DNA of 64,000 nt from Euonymus europaeus (lineage: Eukaryota; Streptophyta; Magnoliopsida; Celastrales; Celastraceae): positions 1,934,501-1,998,500 of the forward strand of contig OY756958.1 in the NCBI GenBank assembly GCA_963580455.1. The letters run 5' to 3'. The notes below the pieces were generated by a model. That model made no database searches. It was not told where the DNA came from and saw only the letters and a list, made by a program, of their open reading frames with translations. Of this stretch, positions 48,100-60,852 are shown piece by piece. Position numbers and translations under genes: made by a program. The stretch's first letter is position 1; the number at the start of each line of letters is the position of its first letter.

Positions 48100-51000
48100 C
48101 TAGGTTTGGACCGTCCATTGCACGGATAATAATTTTTTTATAATTTCGAACATATAAAAACTAATAAAATAGGTAATGCATAAAATAGATTTTAAAATAT
48201 GTATAATTTTATTTATTATAAAATATAAATATTAAATTATTTTAAATTATGATTGAGTTAGGGGTATATAGAATACATAAACACATATCATAGAATTTTC
48301 ACTAAAATTTTCCATACGAAAAAAATATAGATCTGCTGATAATAGTATTTATTTTATATTTATATATAAAGCGGTCACATATAATAGACTGGTCAACATG
48401 AGGCAATTAATCTTGTGATAATTTCATGAACAAAATTCTCTTGAATAATTGAGATTAAAAATAATAACTTATCAAAATTGACAACAAATGTGACACAATG
48501 CATAGATCTATCTGTCTTTCTTGATACCTCAACCTCATCCGCATCAAATATATAGGAATATAGCTTCTAAAATACAGGGCCAACTTTTGTTGCTTCAACG
48601 TCAAATGCATGTATTTTCCTTCCATAATCAATATAGAACTTGTAAAAACAATTAGAAGTCTACTAAAATATACATAATAGTCCTTCTATCTCGAGCGAAA
48701 CAAAGACCATCAATTGTAATTAATATATACAAGTGACAGTCATCTTTCTTGCTAACACATAAAGAACCCTAGCCTCTTTTAGTGCCTTCTCGAGTGCTAA
48801 CAATAATAGTTGTCCAGTCAGTCGTCAGTCATGCGAGTGAATATTTTTTTCAAAAATGTCGACATTCATGATTTAATGACAAAATCAATGCAAAATTAAT
48901 GTTAGATGACATGAAAAATAATGTCAAACACTAAGCATATATCACCTAGTTCAAACATCTCATACAATCATGTATGTATGGATACATGTGGTGATGGATT
49001 TCTCACAAAAAAATCCACATATCGGATAACAAAAATAATTTTAAATTTACATGTAACACAAACTTTTAGCCTTTGATAAATTCAAATCCACACAAAAAAA
49101 TGTACTCAAAAAATCAAAAATGCAATAATGCATAACACATCGCACAGGCTTGTTGTGATTCCAGAAAGTTTGAATGCGAAGTGTCCCTAACCCTTATACA
49201 CAAACATAGTAAAAGTTTTGTTCTCAAAATATAACATTCAGGAAGTCATGAAAATAATAAAAAATAATAATTTAAGGGACAAAACTTATCCTTGCAAGCT
49301 GGTTATGAGCAACCAAAAAATAAGTATAATCAAATATTAGCTAGAACTTTATTCACTCGTAAGCTAATATGATAAAATATGTGAATTTGGAAACTATAAG
49401 CTCATTTCTCTATATGATAAGTTAGCACAATCACCAAATAACAAAATAATTCAATCCTAAAATCCACCAAATTCAAATAAAAAAACTCAACTCTTTGCTA
49501 ATACTTGAATGATTTAAGAACATATGACGTATCCTATAGTCGAGACTGTCAGTATATGAAATCAAGGCATAGAAAGTGTAGTCTTTACATTCACATCCTC
49601 ATTCTCCTTGTTGAAATCTATATTAGATTCCTCACCCACGTAGCAAGAAAATAAAAGAGAGGAAGACTCAATGATATGGTATGACATCATACTCAAAAAT
49701 TGTTGTTAATGCATATTAATATTTTCAAATGCAATCAAATATTTAAACTTGGAAGGGGCATTTGCTGGAAAGAAAGAGATGAACATCATAATTCACGTCA
49801 TAATCCATATGTTTCAAAGGCATTACTTTCATCGGATGAACTTTTGCTGCTAATGAATCGCATTATTATTAAACTTAATTCCTCAAAATTCATCAATATA
49901 AAATTCAATATAATTATGCAAAACCACACAAATTTCATAATGAACCAAAAGTAATAAACTTGCATTTTGATTTAAAACTCTCATAGCCTCCTCGACATTA
50001 AAAGAAAAAAATATCCACAAAAATTATGAAGGCTTAAAGAGTTTGAAGAAACAAAGGAGTAAAGAACTTGTATTTCACGTTCACGGGCTCGTTTAAGATA
50101 TTGTTCTTAATCAAATTTCCTCTAGAAGGTATTATCGACCCTAATAGGCCATTTTTTTTTTCAAGAAAATAGAACACCATAAACAAATCAAAAATTAACT
50201 AAAATTATCACAAAATTAGATATTCGAGCAACCCTTAAAAAAAATTATCAATAATATATCGCACAAACTTCCAAATAAGAAATAATGACTCACATTGTTG
50301 CTCATGTGCAGTTACTACAACAATGTAACAACTTGCTATAACATTGCCCATTTATAACATAACCATCCAACTTTTGCAATCTACAAAGGCATTATAGGAC
50401 TCCACAGTCATCAAAAACTTTGTAGTGCTCGACAATGGTGACAAAAGTCTGTCATACAGTTCACCACTTCTCTGCAACTCAGCTGCAAGATTTAACCGTA
50501 CCATCTGTCAACCATCATCGTCCAAATAATAGAAGGATGAGACGAATCTAAAGCCACGATGGTTATCACCTAATACATCAATAATATTTGATATATATGG
50601 ACTGAAAAAACTTGGAAACTGATTTACCCAATTTAAAAAATAATAAGATCATAATGTTTACCGTGTCAGTCTGTTGTGTTAACTTCAATCATGACAAGCG
50701 TATGAACTTCATAAATACTTCAATATTACTCCAAAATCACGAGATGTAAAAAAATGCTTTTCAAACCCTAAAAATAGTAAGCATAAAATCCCTAAATTGG
50801 TACATCTTCCTCATCTTCAGTCAGTGTCTTGTCTGTAAAGTCATCAATGTCTGAGTCAATATCATACGTGTCGTCGCCGTTCAATTCTTTATCGTCCATT
50901 TCCTTTGTAATCGATAGTGATTAACCATGCAAAATAGGGAGAGCAGAGAGATGAAACAGAGTCTAGGTGTGAGGAAAAAGGAGAGAGAAATAGGGTTTTG

Positions 51001-51655
51001 TTGTTTATGGGTTAGACTGGTTAGGGTGTCTTGAAGAAAATTGTGAACCAGCGATTTTAAGGAAAGTTGGACAATTTGGGAAATAGATATGCAAACTGAT
51101 CATCGGTGCTCCGAGTCTCCACTACTCTTCATCGATCGCACGGTGAAAGAACGTAGAAGTAAATCGCACAAATAAGAATATATTTGCAAATCGAGCATCG
51201 AAAAATCACACAATTAGAGGACAAGTTTAAAATAAGACATTGAATTACAAACGACAGAAGATGGAGAAGTGATATTAAGACAACTTAGCTTGTATGGAAA
51301 GTTCTTCTACCATCAACGCACTTTCTTAATAGCTTGATTTTGACTACCTTTTCAAAACTCTCTTAACTTGATGACGTGGAAATCTGCTCTTTTGGATGAC
51401 GTATCAGGATATGGTCGAGCTAAGTCTTCTTAGTTGATATTACTCTTTCAATGGTGATTTTCTGCTCAGACGAACAAATATAAGCTTATAGCCCACCAGA
51501 GATTGTTTTATGGCATTGGCGTTTCGCGCTTAAGTCATATGTAAACGTATAACTCCCTTAGAGCACGTAGTTGGGTGCTTTAGAAGTTATATATTAGACT
51601 ATAGAATGTGTCATTGTTTACCTGGTGGAGATCCCTTTTATAGTGGTGGAGTTCT
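48100..51655 (-). mobile_element. Gene-poor AT-rich region with a Helitron-like 3' end at its left edge
   Basis: Read on the minus strand, a short hairpin CCGTGCAATGGACGG (48110-48124) is followed by TCCAAAC and then CTAG (48100-48103) before a T. This is the layout of a plant Helitron 3' terminus (hairpin, about ten bases, CTRR, insertion before T). I did not find the matching 5' TC end, so the right limit given is only the next mapped element. The interior has scattered decayed coding-like patches on the minus strand and one short acidic frame (50792-50899), but no helicase that I can recognise. Confidence 0.4.
50792..50899 (-). other. Short acidic ORF (35 aa), status unknown
   Basis: ATG to TAG frame beginning MDDKELNGDDTYDIDSDIDD and ending EDEEDVPI; more than a third of residues are Asp or Glu. 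Upstream on the minus strand is a purine/pyrimidine-rich leader with an AAACCCTA-type motif. It could be the first exon of a decayed gene, perhaps one carried by the putative Helitron, or chance. No family recognised. Confidence 0.2.
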
Positions 51656-53848
51656 TGTGGCGCCCCGACCCGAAATTCACGCACTGAGCCGGGAGCGCCA
51701 CTTTAGGCATGTGCCACGTCACTAAGGACCTCACCACACGCCAACCTAACCCCGGATTCTAATAGAAATCCGACAGCACCTCCCTGTATATCGGAGGGTG
51801 CCAGCCTAGTGTCACATCTCATTTAACACGGAAAAGATAATCAATAATAATCAGAGAAGTTCCGCAGCCTAACAGGCCTCTGGCCATCTATCCACATTCA
51901 CACACTAGGCAGGGCCTCAGGCCTCCTAATCACATGCAATCAATAAGCAAAACATAATCATATCAATAATATCATCAAAGACTATCAATCCGGACCCAAG
52001 GTCCTATATCTAGGTACGAGAGTCCCAATCACAAGGCATATCTCCCGACCATCCATCAAATATACCGAAAAGGTATTTAAGCAACATAATAGTCAACCAA
52101 TAAAAGTACTACATGTACTTAATTCATAACCAAGGTTCTCAAACAACCAAATATATATCCTAGTGCTCCTAGGGTGGCCTTCCATGTCACGCTGCCTCCT
52201 ACTGATCCGCAGCCTGGTTCTCAGCACCAGTCTCACCTGAAGGATATAGAAAAGAAATAGGGTGAGTAGGAGGCTCAGTAGGGAAAATAAAATGAATCAT
52301 AAGAACGTAAAGGCTGAATGTTGAAACAAGCTCAATGCAGCAACATGACATCCTAAAATGTCACAACAATGTATAACCTCGGGCTACACCCTACAGCGCC
52401 TGGCACTAGTCAACGAATATTCCGGAAAATCATCGGAACCCTTGCACTTTGCCCCGGAACGACTATAGGTGCACCTACACCATGGAAATCCCGACATCCG
52501 GCAACAATGTGCCCATTCGGTATCCAACATCATCACAAAGTATAACCTAAGGATACTACGAGTCCACACTCGTAGACCCAATGCATCTATAATTCATGTC
52601 CAATAATGTCATGCAAAAGAAGCTCGTATATATAACAATCCTATATATATATATACATAACTACATGATGCATGAACGAGGTTTATCATGCCCAATAGAT
52701 GATTAAGCATTCAAAGGGTATGCAAATTCATCAATAACCAACAACAAGGTTCGTTCTTCCTAAGAAACAATTTAGGCAAGAACACAAATAATAAAGACCA
52801 ATGAAGAATTTAAACCGCTCTTTAGAGAAGAACAATACGATAGAAAATGGGGTAAGAATCCCTACCTCTTGTTGAGCAATTTACCACAAAATTCGCAATT
52901 ACGTTCCTAGGGTTCCGATTCCCCAAACCTAACAATGTGGCGAAACCGAACCCATTCATACATCAATAAACAACCAACAACTCATATAAACATCAATTAA
53001 ATCAATAAATTCGAAATTACTCACATTCTCTCTCTAGAAATTTCTCCAAAATCCTTGAAACTCAACCCAAGCTCAACTCTACTCCAAATCACAAACCAAT
53101 CTACACATACATCCAAAATCAACCTATAATCAACATATCTAAGCCTTACCTTCCATCTATTAAAGAATCAAACAAATCTAGGAAAAACCCTAGAATTCCA
53201 AAACTATGAAAACTCACCTCAAACCTTCAAATCTTCCTTGATTCCACCTTGATTCTTGACATGCTTCATGAATCCATGGAAAACCAAGCAAAAATCTCAA
53301 CAAATCTCCTTCTCTCTCTAAGTTTCTCACTCTTTCTCTCTCTTCTCGGGCTCTCCAAGTGTTGGTAATGTCCAGAAATGTCTCTCTGTTTCTTAAAAAC
53401 TGATTTCCCGATAGCCGTCCGGACGCCCTAAGCATCCGTCCGGACGGATTACTCTTCATGTAACCCACTGGTTTGAATCTAGGCATATCCGTCCGGACGC
53501 CCTATTATCCGTCCGGATGGATCACTATTCACAGAACCTTTCTGCCTTCCGTTTAGTCATATCCGTCCGGACGCCCAATTATCCGTCCGAATGGATTACT
53601 GTTCATAGAACCCAGTTTTTTTCTCAAATTTATTCTCCGTCTCGGTCTAAGCTTCGATTTGATATATTATGGGCCTGAAACGGACATGTACACTAAAAGT
53701 TATGACCCATTTACCGAACCAAGCGCAAAACTATTTTTTTAGGGTCTTATACACTTCCAATGGTCCGTTATCTCTTCGAACTCATTTTTCCAATAACTTA
53801 TTACTTAAAATTTAACCAAACCTAATATTTTTGGGTCGGGATCTCACA
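51656..53848. mobile_element. Solo LTR (2193 bp) with perfect 5-bp target duplication
   Basis: Begins TGTGGCGCCCCGACCC and ends GGGTCGGGATCTCACA, that is TG...CA with an inverted terminal motif. It is flanked by GTTCT on both sides (51651-51655 and 53849-53853). No gag-pol sequence is present and no second LTR lies nearby, so it is best read as a solo LTR left by recombination. It contains three palindrome-bearing repeats near 53410-53610. Ty3 or Copia origin cannot be decided. Confidence 0.85.
53410..53612. repeat. Three about 74-bp repeats with palindromic CGTCCGGACG inside the solo LTR
   Basis: Each unit carries a CCGTCCGGACGCCC segment, then ATCCGTCCGGACGGAT (one or two changes in later copies), then ATTACTSTTCAT and AACCC. 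Units begin near 53413, 53488 and 53562. The perfect or near-perfect dyads stand out from the AT-rich surroundings. Confidence 0.85.
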
Positions 53849-53853
53849 GTTCT

Positions 53854-55700
53854 CCTCTTATTTGGAGTCTGATTTTTACTTGTGGGGATTGTCTGTTAGA
53901 ATAGGAAGCTACTCTTAATAGAGAGTCCTTGTTGGTAAAGGAACTCGTTTGAGGGGGAGTCCTTATTGGAAAAAGGAACTCGTTTCCCTTAATGACTCAC
54001 CTCTGTCCGAAGACATAAATACTGGTCGATATAAAATATCACAAGTAAAACCTGCAATATCAAATACAGACGAGTCTTACTCAATCACAAGTGTACTTAT
54101 CGTGAGATCGTATAAAAGTGAGCTGGGTCGAATCCACACAGATTGTATCAATTACCAATCAAGCAAAATAGCAATAACAAAACTAAAGGAGCATAAATTC
54201 AGATTATCAACTAGAGAAAATTTGGTCACATCTATGTAAACCTATATGGAAGAAATCTAGCTTGTGTTGGTATTGTTCTTCTACTTTCACTAAGTCTCAC
54301 AATCCAATATGCAATTACACAATTTAAAGATTTAACGTTGTCAATCAAGAGACCTTGATCTAACTCTCCTAACTCAAACTTTCCTGCGCAACTTCCGTGA
54401 CTTTGGTTTAGCCCAAAATCTTTTCTTATCGTAAGAGTCTTGATTGGCGTACCCTAAGAATTTCTTAAAACAAACGTATGAACGAGAAAGTCGACAAGCG
54501 CACAATCTTAAGCAATGGTGTATTACCCAATCAATTGTGTTCACAATTCCCAAATTTGGATCCTCTGTAGATTCTTGTTGCTTTGTCAAACACCGGGTTA
54601 TGGTCAACCGAATGTGTCTAACTAACAATTCCTAATATTATGATGCTGATCAGACATACATAATAATAAGAAATTAACAATAAATTCAGAGAATCAATGA
54701 ATTAAATCTAGTGTAATTATCAATGAAATTGTTCAACAAAGTCTTAGTAGAAGAAACTAACCAAATCCCAAACTAAATAGAAGTTTAGTTACACATAGTT
54801 ATGATTCAAAACAATAATAAACTAGAATTCAGATTGGGAGAAGAGAAAATGCTTGATCGGATTGAGTTTCCTCCTCCTTGCGCCTCTCTCCCTATTTCTG
54901 GACTTTTGCGGCTGTGTAGAATATGATTTTAGACGAGCTTCTAACTTTTTAAAACCCTAAGTCTCACATCAGCAAAAATAATTATGTAATTGACCCGCTC
55001 AAATCTGTAGTGGCAAACAGGTCACACTTAGGTTGTTGTTTTTGCCCATAAAACTCTTAATGTCTTCTTTTTCAATCAGTTCTCACCTATTCACAAAAAC
55101 ACTAGTTGATTAGTATTTTTGAACATGAAAACATACTAATTGAGACTTTTAATGTGCACCGAGCATTATAACCGAGTTGTGTACATTTTCCAAGATGACT
55201 TCTTTGTCCTCTTGTGACGCATGTCGATCTCTAATTTATGATTATTTTGGTATTATCATAAGCGCCCCACACCTTTGTTTGAGCAATCTGGTTGGATGAG
55301 TGAAGGTGTAAATTTTTCTTTAATTTTTTGTAGGAGCTTGAGTCCTTCCACACCATGGCGTCTTTTGGTAGGCTATTTTTGAGTAGCATATATGATACTC
55401 ACTTACCAAACAGTCATTTCAATTTGACAATTTTGAGTAGCATATCAACTATAGTTGAGCAATTTCCAAGCAATTTTTGAAATTGTCTCTAAAATGAGCA
55501 TTTTAGGATAATTGCGATTTTTGGAGAGAACTACCCTCAAATTTTCTTAGGCAAATTACAAAAAACTCAATGATTATAATTAATTTAATCAGGTAAAATA
55601 AAAAAATACCCTACATGTAAATTGTCACCAACATAAATGATAGCAGTAAAAAAATTAACCAAACATCCGCAATATTTGAACAAACATATATATTAACACC
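53854..55700. other. Intergenic repeat-derived sequence
   Basis: The host side of the solo LTR continues here. Around 54050-54150 a 'TATCGTGAGATCGTATAA...GTCGAATCCACA' stretch resembles noncoding repeats common in plant LTR-type elements, but I could not set boundaries. The short frames here have no recognisable similarity. No gene is supported. Confidence 0.35.
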
Positions 55701-55731
55701 AGCAACAACAAATGGTTTGAAAAAGCTCTGA

Positions 55732-57118
55732 ATGACGTCATCAAGCTTGGGACGTTCTCCAGAGGAGATGGATCTGCTAGTTCGGAGTAATAAGAAGATC
55801 AAGATGAACGCGGATGGTTTGGATCCAGACGACGGCTCCGCTGATGTGGAGCCCACAGGCATGGCGGAGGAAATCACGCTACTAAACAGGTCCTCTTTCA
55901 AGGATAAACTACTGGGTCACTATGGTATAACAAATGACCATCTTCCTTGTGATGATAAGATTCTTATTTCGGATGACGAGGAATATTTGGTGGATGAGGG
56001 AGAAGCTGAGGACTGTCCAGTGATACGCATAACGAAAGAAGAGAAGGCTCGGATGAGACGTCCCTGGAAGCAGACTCTGATAATTAAATTGCTCGGCAGA
56101 AGTATAGGTTACAATTTCCTCTTACGGAAACTTACAGCCCTTTGGCGAACAAAGTCCCACTTCAATCTGGTAGCGATAGATAAAGATTACTATCTGGCTA
56201 AGTTTGAGTCCAAGGAAGATTACGAGTACGCAAAATATGAAGGTCCATGGGTGATTCTAGATCACTATCTTACAGTCCGCCAATGACACTCAAATTTTGA
56301 TCCGGAGAAAGACTGTATGAATAGTTTGTTAGTTTGGGTGCGCATCCCTTGTCTCCCTATAGAGTATTATGACTATAACTTTCTCATGAGAGTGAGGGAC
56401 AGAATTGGCCGACCAATTAAGGTGGATACTGCCACTAGCATGGTGTCGCGCGGTAAATTTGCCCGCATTTGTGTGGAGGTTGATAACACGAAACCGCTCT
56501 TAACCAAATTCAAATTGCGCCGCCGAATCAGAAGAATTGAATATGAAGGCATCCATTTGATATGTTTTGAGTGTGGATGCTACGGGCATAGGAAGGATGC
56601 TTGCCCAAAGGCTTCAGGTCATGATGGTGTTAATACTGGTGTTCAGGATGGCGGTGAAACCAATAGTCAGGCGAAAGGTAGATTTGGTGAAGGCGAGCTT
56701 TATGTTCAACAAGAAATAATCGAAAATTTTGGTCATTGGATGCTGGCGTCTAAGAAATCTCGAAGGGGACGCAAACCTAATTTTGGGTCAGAGCAGGATC
56801 GTAAAGAGCAGTTATGGAGGCTTCCAAAAAAAGACAGGTAATTTTCAATAGTATCAAACTCGATTTAATGCGCTGGTAGTTGAGGATATTCAAGAGGATG
56901 TGACAGCCCATAAATCTGGGCACTCTATTATTAGTGAGCATAGGTTTCAACAGGGGCATGAAAATAGACCCATTGTAAAGAATCACGGAAGAGGCCGTAG
57001 GCCCAATATGCAAATTAATGCTAAGGCAGCTAAACTAGGTCCACACCATAATATGCAAGGGGAGACCAGTGCATCTGTCATGCCCCGACCCCCGGGACGT
57101 GACATGAAAAACAAATAA
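55732..57118 (+). pseudogene. LINE ORF1 (DUF4283 + CCHC zinc knuckle), broken
   Basis: Nucleic-acid-binding protein of a plant L1 LINE. The frame from 55732 carries the DUF4283 part (PWKQTLIIKLLGRSIGYNFL, YEGPWVILDHYLTVRQ). A TGA at 56284-56286 interrupts it where these proteins usually have Trp (VRQ-W-x-x-x-F-x-P). The same frame resumes (FDPEKDCMNSLLVWVRIPCL) and reaches a C-x2-C-x4-H-x4-C knuckle (CFECGCYGHRKDAC). A second stop comes at 56839-56841, after which a shifted frame (about 56860-57060) continues with low-complexity tail residues until the LTR-like block at 57076. Confidence 0.85.
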
Positions 57119-58874
57119 ACAATGAGACCCAAGTAACTGAGGTGTTTTTTTTTTCTAATATATTTACAATCTATAAATAACATGTATAAATAACTTGGAT
57201 TCCCTCTGATGGTATGTGCACCTATTCGTCACTCCGATTCCCATCATCAGCTCAATTGGCATCGCTCAACTAACCTATAAAAAAACATAAAGCACAGGAA
57301 TGAGCCGAAGCTCAGTAGGAAATGCCACAATCTTCGATAATCGAACGAATGCAATAAAATATAATATTAAAGGCATCGCGCACAGAACCATAATAATTAA
57401 GTTAAATTTCCTTTTTAAGCTAGAATCTTCATTCTAGTTCCGCCACCCCACGATCACCCCTTAACCGACCACATCATCGGATCCACCCCTTTTCACCTTC
57501 CGACCTCATCATCGGTGTTACTTTATTCACATCCGACCTCATCGCCGGAGTCATTTTATTCACACTTCGACCTCTCCGACCTCATCGTCGGGGTCTCTTT
57601 ACGGATAAGGAAAGTTGGCACTTTCTTCAACTCGGGCTTACTACCCTTCGCTATGTGGCCGCATAGCGAATCCTTACTCGAATTATTTTCCACTGTACGT
57701 ACAGGGCCACCACTTGCTCCCAGTTTCACAAACACAACAAATCCCTTCTCAGTTCCCATATCCAAGTCAGAAGGTAATTAGTATCCTTTAATTAATTTCA
57801 ATCTTGGTAATCACCCGAGGAAACAATACACAGTTCAAATTAAGCTATCCAACTATTAATAACATATTTATATAACCATTTCAATATATGTAACCTAGAT
57901 TACGTACCCAATCAACCTAGCACCACTATAAACCTATTAAAACACTTTAGAATTCAATCATTTGTGCTAAAATTTACAGCAAGAGTACACGACATGATTA
58001 ATAATATTACGTCAATTTCAAGCCGCATAATCTGTTTAGGTTATCATGCCAAATTACTCTACTTGCAGCAATCGATCAACACCACCACTATTAGTCCATT
58101 ATTCTACTATATATACATACCCAGAAGTTGTAATTTCCTTCATGGTGGCCTCAAACCACCTCATCATCTCATAAAATCAAACTGGTATCTCCACCAACAC
58201 AAATCAGCCAGCAAGCAATAATAATAACAATAGTGCAAAATTGTAATCACAAAAGTCCAACGCATGCTCAACCGTAGCATTTACTACATACGTTCATACA
58301 TAAGCATAGCATGGAGGTATCTAACAAGTAAAAACTACTACTAGCTACCAAGCATCACAAGTTATCAATTATCATCAAATTGAAGCATCTCCTACCTATT
58401 ATCCACTCCTTGCTTCGAACGACCAACACAAGCTTTGAATTTCTTCAACCAAGTACCTAAACTCCTGGAAGTCCAAATCTACCTGGAAGTGAGAACCAAG
58501 TTCCTAGCTCCTCTCCACCATCGCTTTGTTTCTTCCCTTCTACAAGCTTCTGTTTCCTTCTTTGCATTTATTTTGTTTCTTTCCTTTTTTTTTTAAAAGA
58601 AATGGCTAAGCTTGTCCACCAAGCTTTCCGTCTCTTTTTGTTTTATATTATTGTTTCACTTTTTTTTCTTTTCACTTATAACCCCATGAAGCTAAGCATT
58701 TACAGGAACACCCCTCCACCAATAATTAAATTGTAGTATTTATTTATTTAGTTTTACTTACTCATAATTTAATTAATCTAGTCCGGACTTGTTTATCAAC
58801 ATTTTTAGTGTTTCATTGTACACGTGTCACTCTCTTATTTATCGTTTATGTTATTCCAGGGTCAGGATATCACA
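57076..58874. mobile_element. LTR-like sequence inserted in the LINE
   Basis: Begins TGTCATGCCCCGACCC and ends near GGGTCAGGATATCACA, a TG...CA structure with the same inverted CCCCGACCC/GGGTC(A/G)GG termini as the solo LTR at 51656. No matching target duplication is found. The right side continues with about 220 bases (58875-59098, TTTCGTCCTCGAAATT region) that belong neither to the LINE nor obviously to the LTR. Probably an LTR plus internal flank left after a deletion. Open frames inside (57515, 57964) show no similarity. Confidence 0.6.
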
Positions 58875-59098
58875 TCCTCCCCTCCTTAAATAATTTCGTC
58901 CTCGAAATTTAAAATCTATCTTAATCTTGCAAAATGAAGCATACTATTTCGTCATCGCAATTTAAAACCCAGGTCAAGCTTTTGACAAGATTGTTTTGTT
59001 ACGCCATATCACCAATAAACTCATAGTGATCATATTCCCGTGCCACTCTTAACCAATATGAAATTCGGTTCAACATTAGTATAGTCAACACTTTATTC

Positions 59099-60852
59099 TA
59101 AATTGCTGGAGGGATGGAGAGCTAAATTTTTGTCCTTTGCTGGTCGCGTGGTATTAGTTAAATCGGTTCTCACATCAATCCCTCTTTATGTCATGCAAAC
59201 GATGATGCTTCCAGTTGGAATTTGTCATAAAATTGATTCTTTAGTCCGCCGTTTTCTTTGGGGCGGTAGCAGTGATAAGAAAAGTCTTCACCTTGTTAGG
59301 TGGGAAACCGTCATAAAACCGACCAATTGTGGAGGACTCGGCATTAAAAGCATGGTTCATATGAATATGGCTTTTTTAGCCAAGTTGGGTTGGCGACTAG
59401 TCCATGAGAGACACAGTCTTAGGGCAAAAGTTGTCTCTATGAAGTATCTTCATCAAGAGGCCACGATTGCTTCATTACAACCAAAACAAAGAGCTTCGAA
59501 TGCTTGGCGGGGAATTGTTAAATATACCCCCATTTTACAATAAGGAGCGCAGGCGTTGGTCCGTAGTGGGAGGCAAACTTTATTTTGGCTGGATGTGTGG
59601 ATTGGTGATATGCCCCTAGCGAGTGTGCGGTTGAGAGATTTTAGCTTGGTGGATTTGTACCGACCTGTGTTTAGCTACTGGGTCAAAGGCCACGGCTGGG
59701 ATTGGGATAGCTTACATGGGATGCTTCCTTTGGATGTGGAAAACAAGCATGCTGCTAGAATTTTAATAGATGAGGAACAAGTGGCTGATAGCAACCTTTG
59801 GGGAGCTTCAAATAATGGCCTCTTTACGGTTAACTCTACTTATGCAATTGTTTCGGGGAAATTCCTTGGTTTTAGCCAATTCTTTTTGGAAGAACATCTG
59901 GAGCTTAAAGATTCCCCAGCGTTATAAGTCCCTCTTGTGGAAGGTTAGCCATGGGAAAATTATGTGCAATATGGAAAGGGTTCGTAGAGGTTTTACAATG
60001 CATTCGGGATGTATTAATTGTCCAAATCAGGTTGAAGATATTCTTCATGTGTTCCGCTCTTGTCCTTTAGCAGAATTAGTGTGGCGACAACTTCTATCTC
60101 ACAATGAATTTTTATTTCAGCGAAATATGGAGTTGCAAGAAGGGCTTTCTCATAATCTTTTGGGGCGGGTAGTGTGTGTGGTTGATGAATTGTGGAGTAC
60201 TTGGTTCGCAGTCACGTTATGGGGTCTCTGGCAATGGCGGAATGATCGAATTTTTCGAAATTGTGGCTTGCCTTTGGAGTCTAAGATTGGGTGGATAAAA
60301 GGTCATCTAGCTGAGATTGTGAATGCCTTTTGTCTTAATACCTCTGCTTTAGGTGTTCGTATGGGTCAGCAACTTCGTATGGTGGGTTGGTCTCCACCAG
60401 TGAGAGATTGGGTTAAAATAAATACTGATGGTTGTTTCAAAAGTCCTACGGGAAAAGCTGAGGGTGGTGGTATTATCAGAGGTGATAGAGGAAATTGGTT
60501 AAAAGGTTTTGTTGCAAACATTGGTTCTTGTTGTGCAATTGAAGCAGAGTTGTGGGCAGCTACTCATGGCTTAAGACTGGCCTGGGATGAGGGTTATCGT
60601 AAAGTCATGTTCGAAACTGACTCATTATTAGTGGTTGGGTGGTTGACGGGCGAGCAAGATCCTCTTTTGGATTGTTCTAATCTGGTCTCTGAATGCCACA
60701 GGCTTCTTCGTCAAGATTGGGAGGTGAAGATTCATCATATCTTCAGAGAAGGCAATAGAGTAGCTGATTTCCTAGTTACAGAGTCGTTAAAGTTTATTAG
60801 GGGTAGGACAGTGTTGTCCCATCCCCCAAGCTCCCTTTTGAGCATTATATGA
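59099..60852 (+). pseudogene. LINE ORF2 C-terminal part (RT end, zf-RVT, RNase H), broken
   Basis: Starts mid-domain with LEGWRAKFLSFAGRVVLVKS, the typical end of an L1 reverse transcriptase. A TAA at 59541-59543 interrupts the frame, which resumes in phase (WLDVWIGDMPLASVRLRDF). Near 59870-59890 a frameshift moves the reading to the frame carrying zf-RVT (CINCPNQVEDILHVFRSCPL) and an RNase H domain. The RNase H acidic residues are visible: INTDG, AELWAA, ETDSLL and NRVADF. At least one in-frame stop and one shift, so not functional. Confidence 0.85.

Noticed and set aside
57515..57781. 88-codon plus-strand frame inside the LTR-like block
   Set aside because: No similarity recognised. It lies in noncoding LTR sequence with simple repeated GACCTCATC(A/G)(T/C)CGG motifs.
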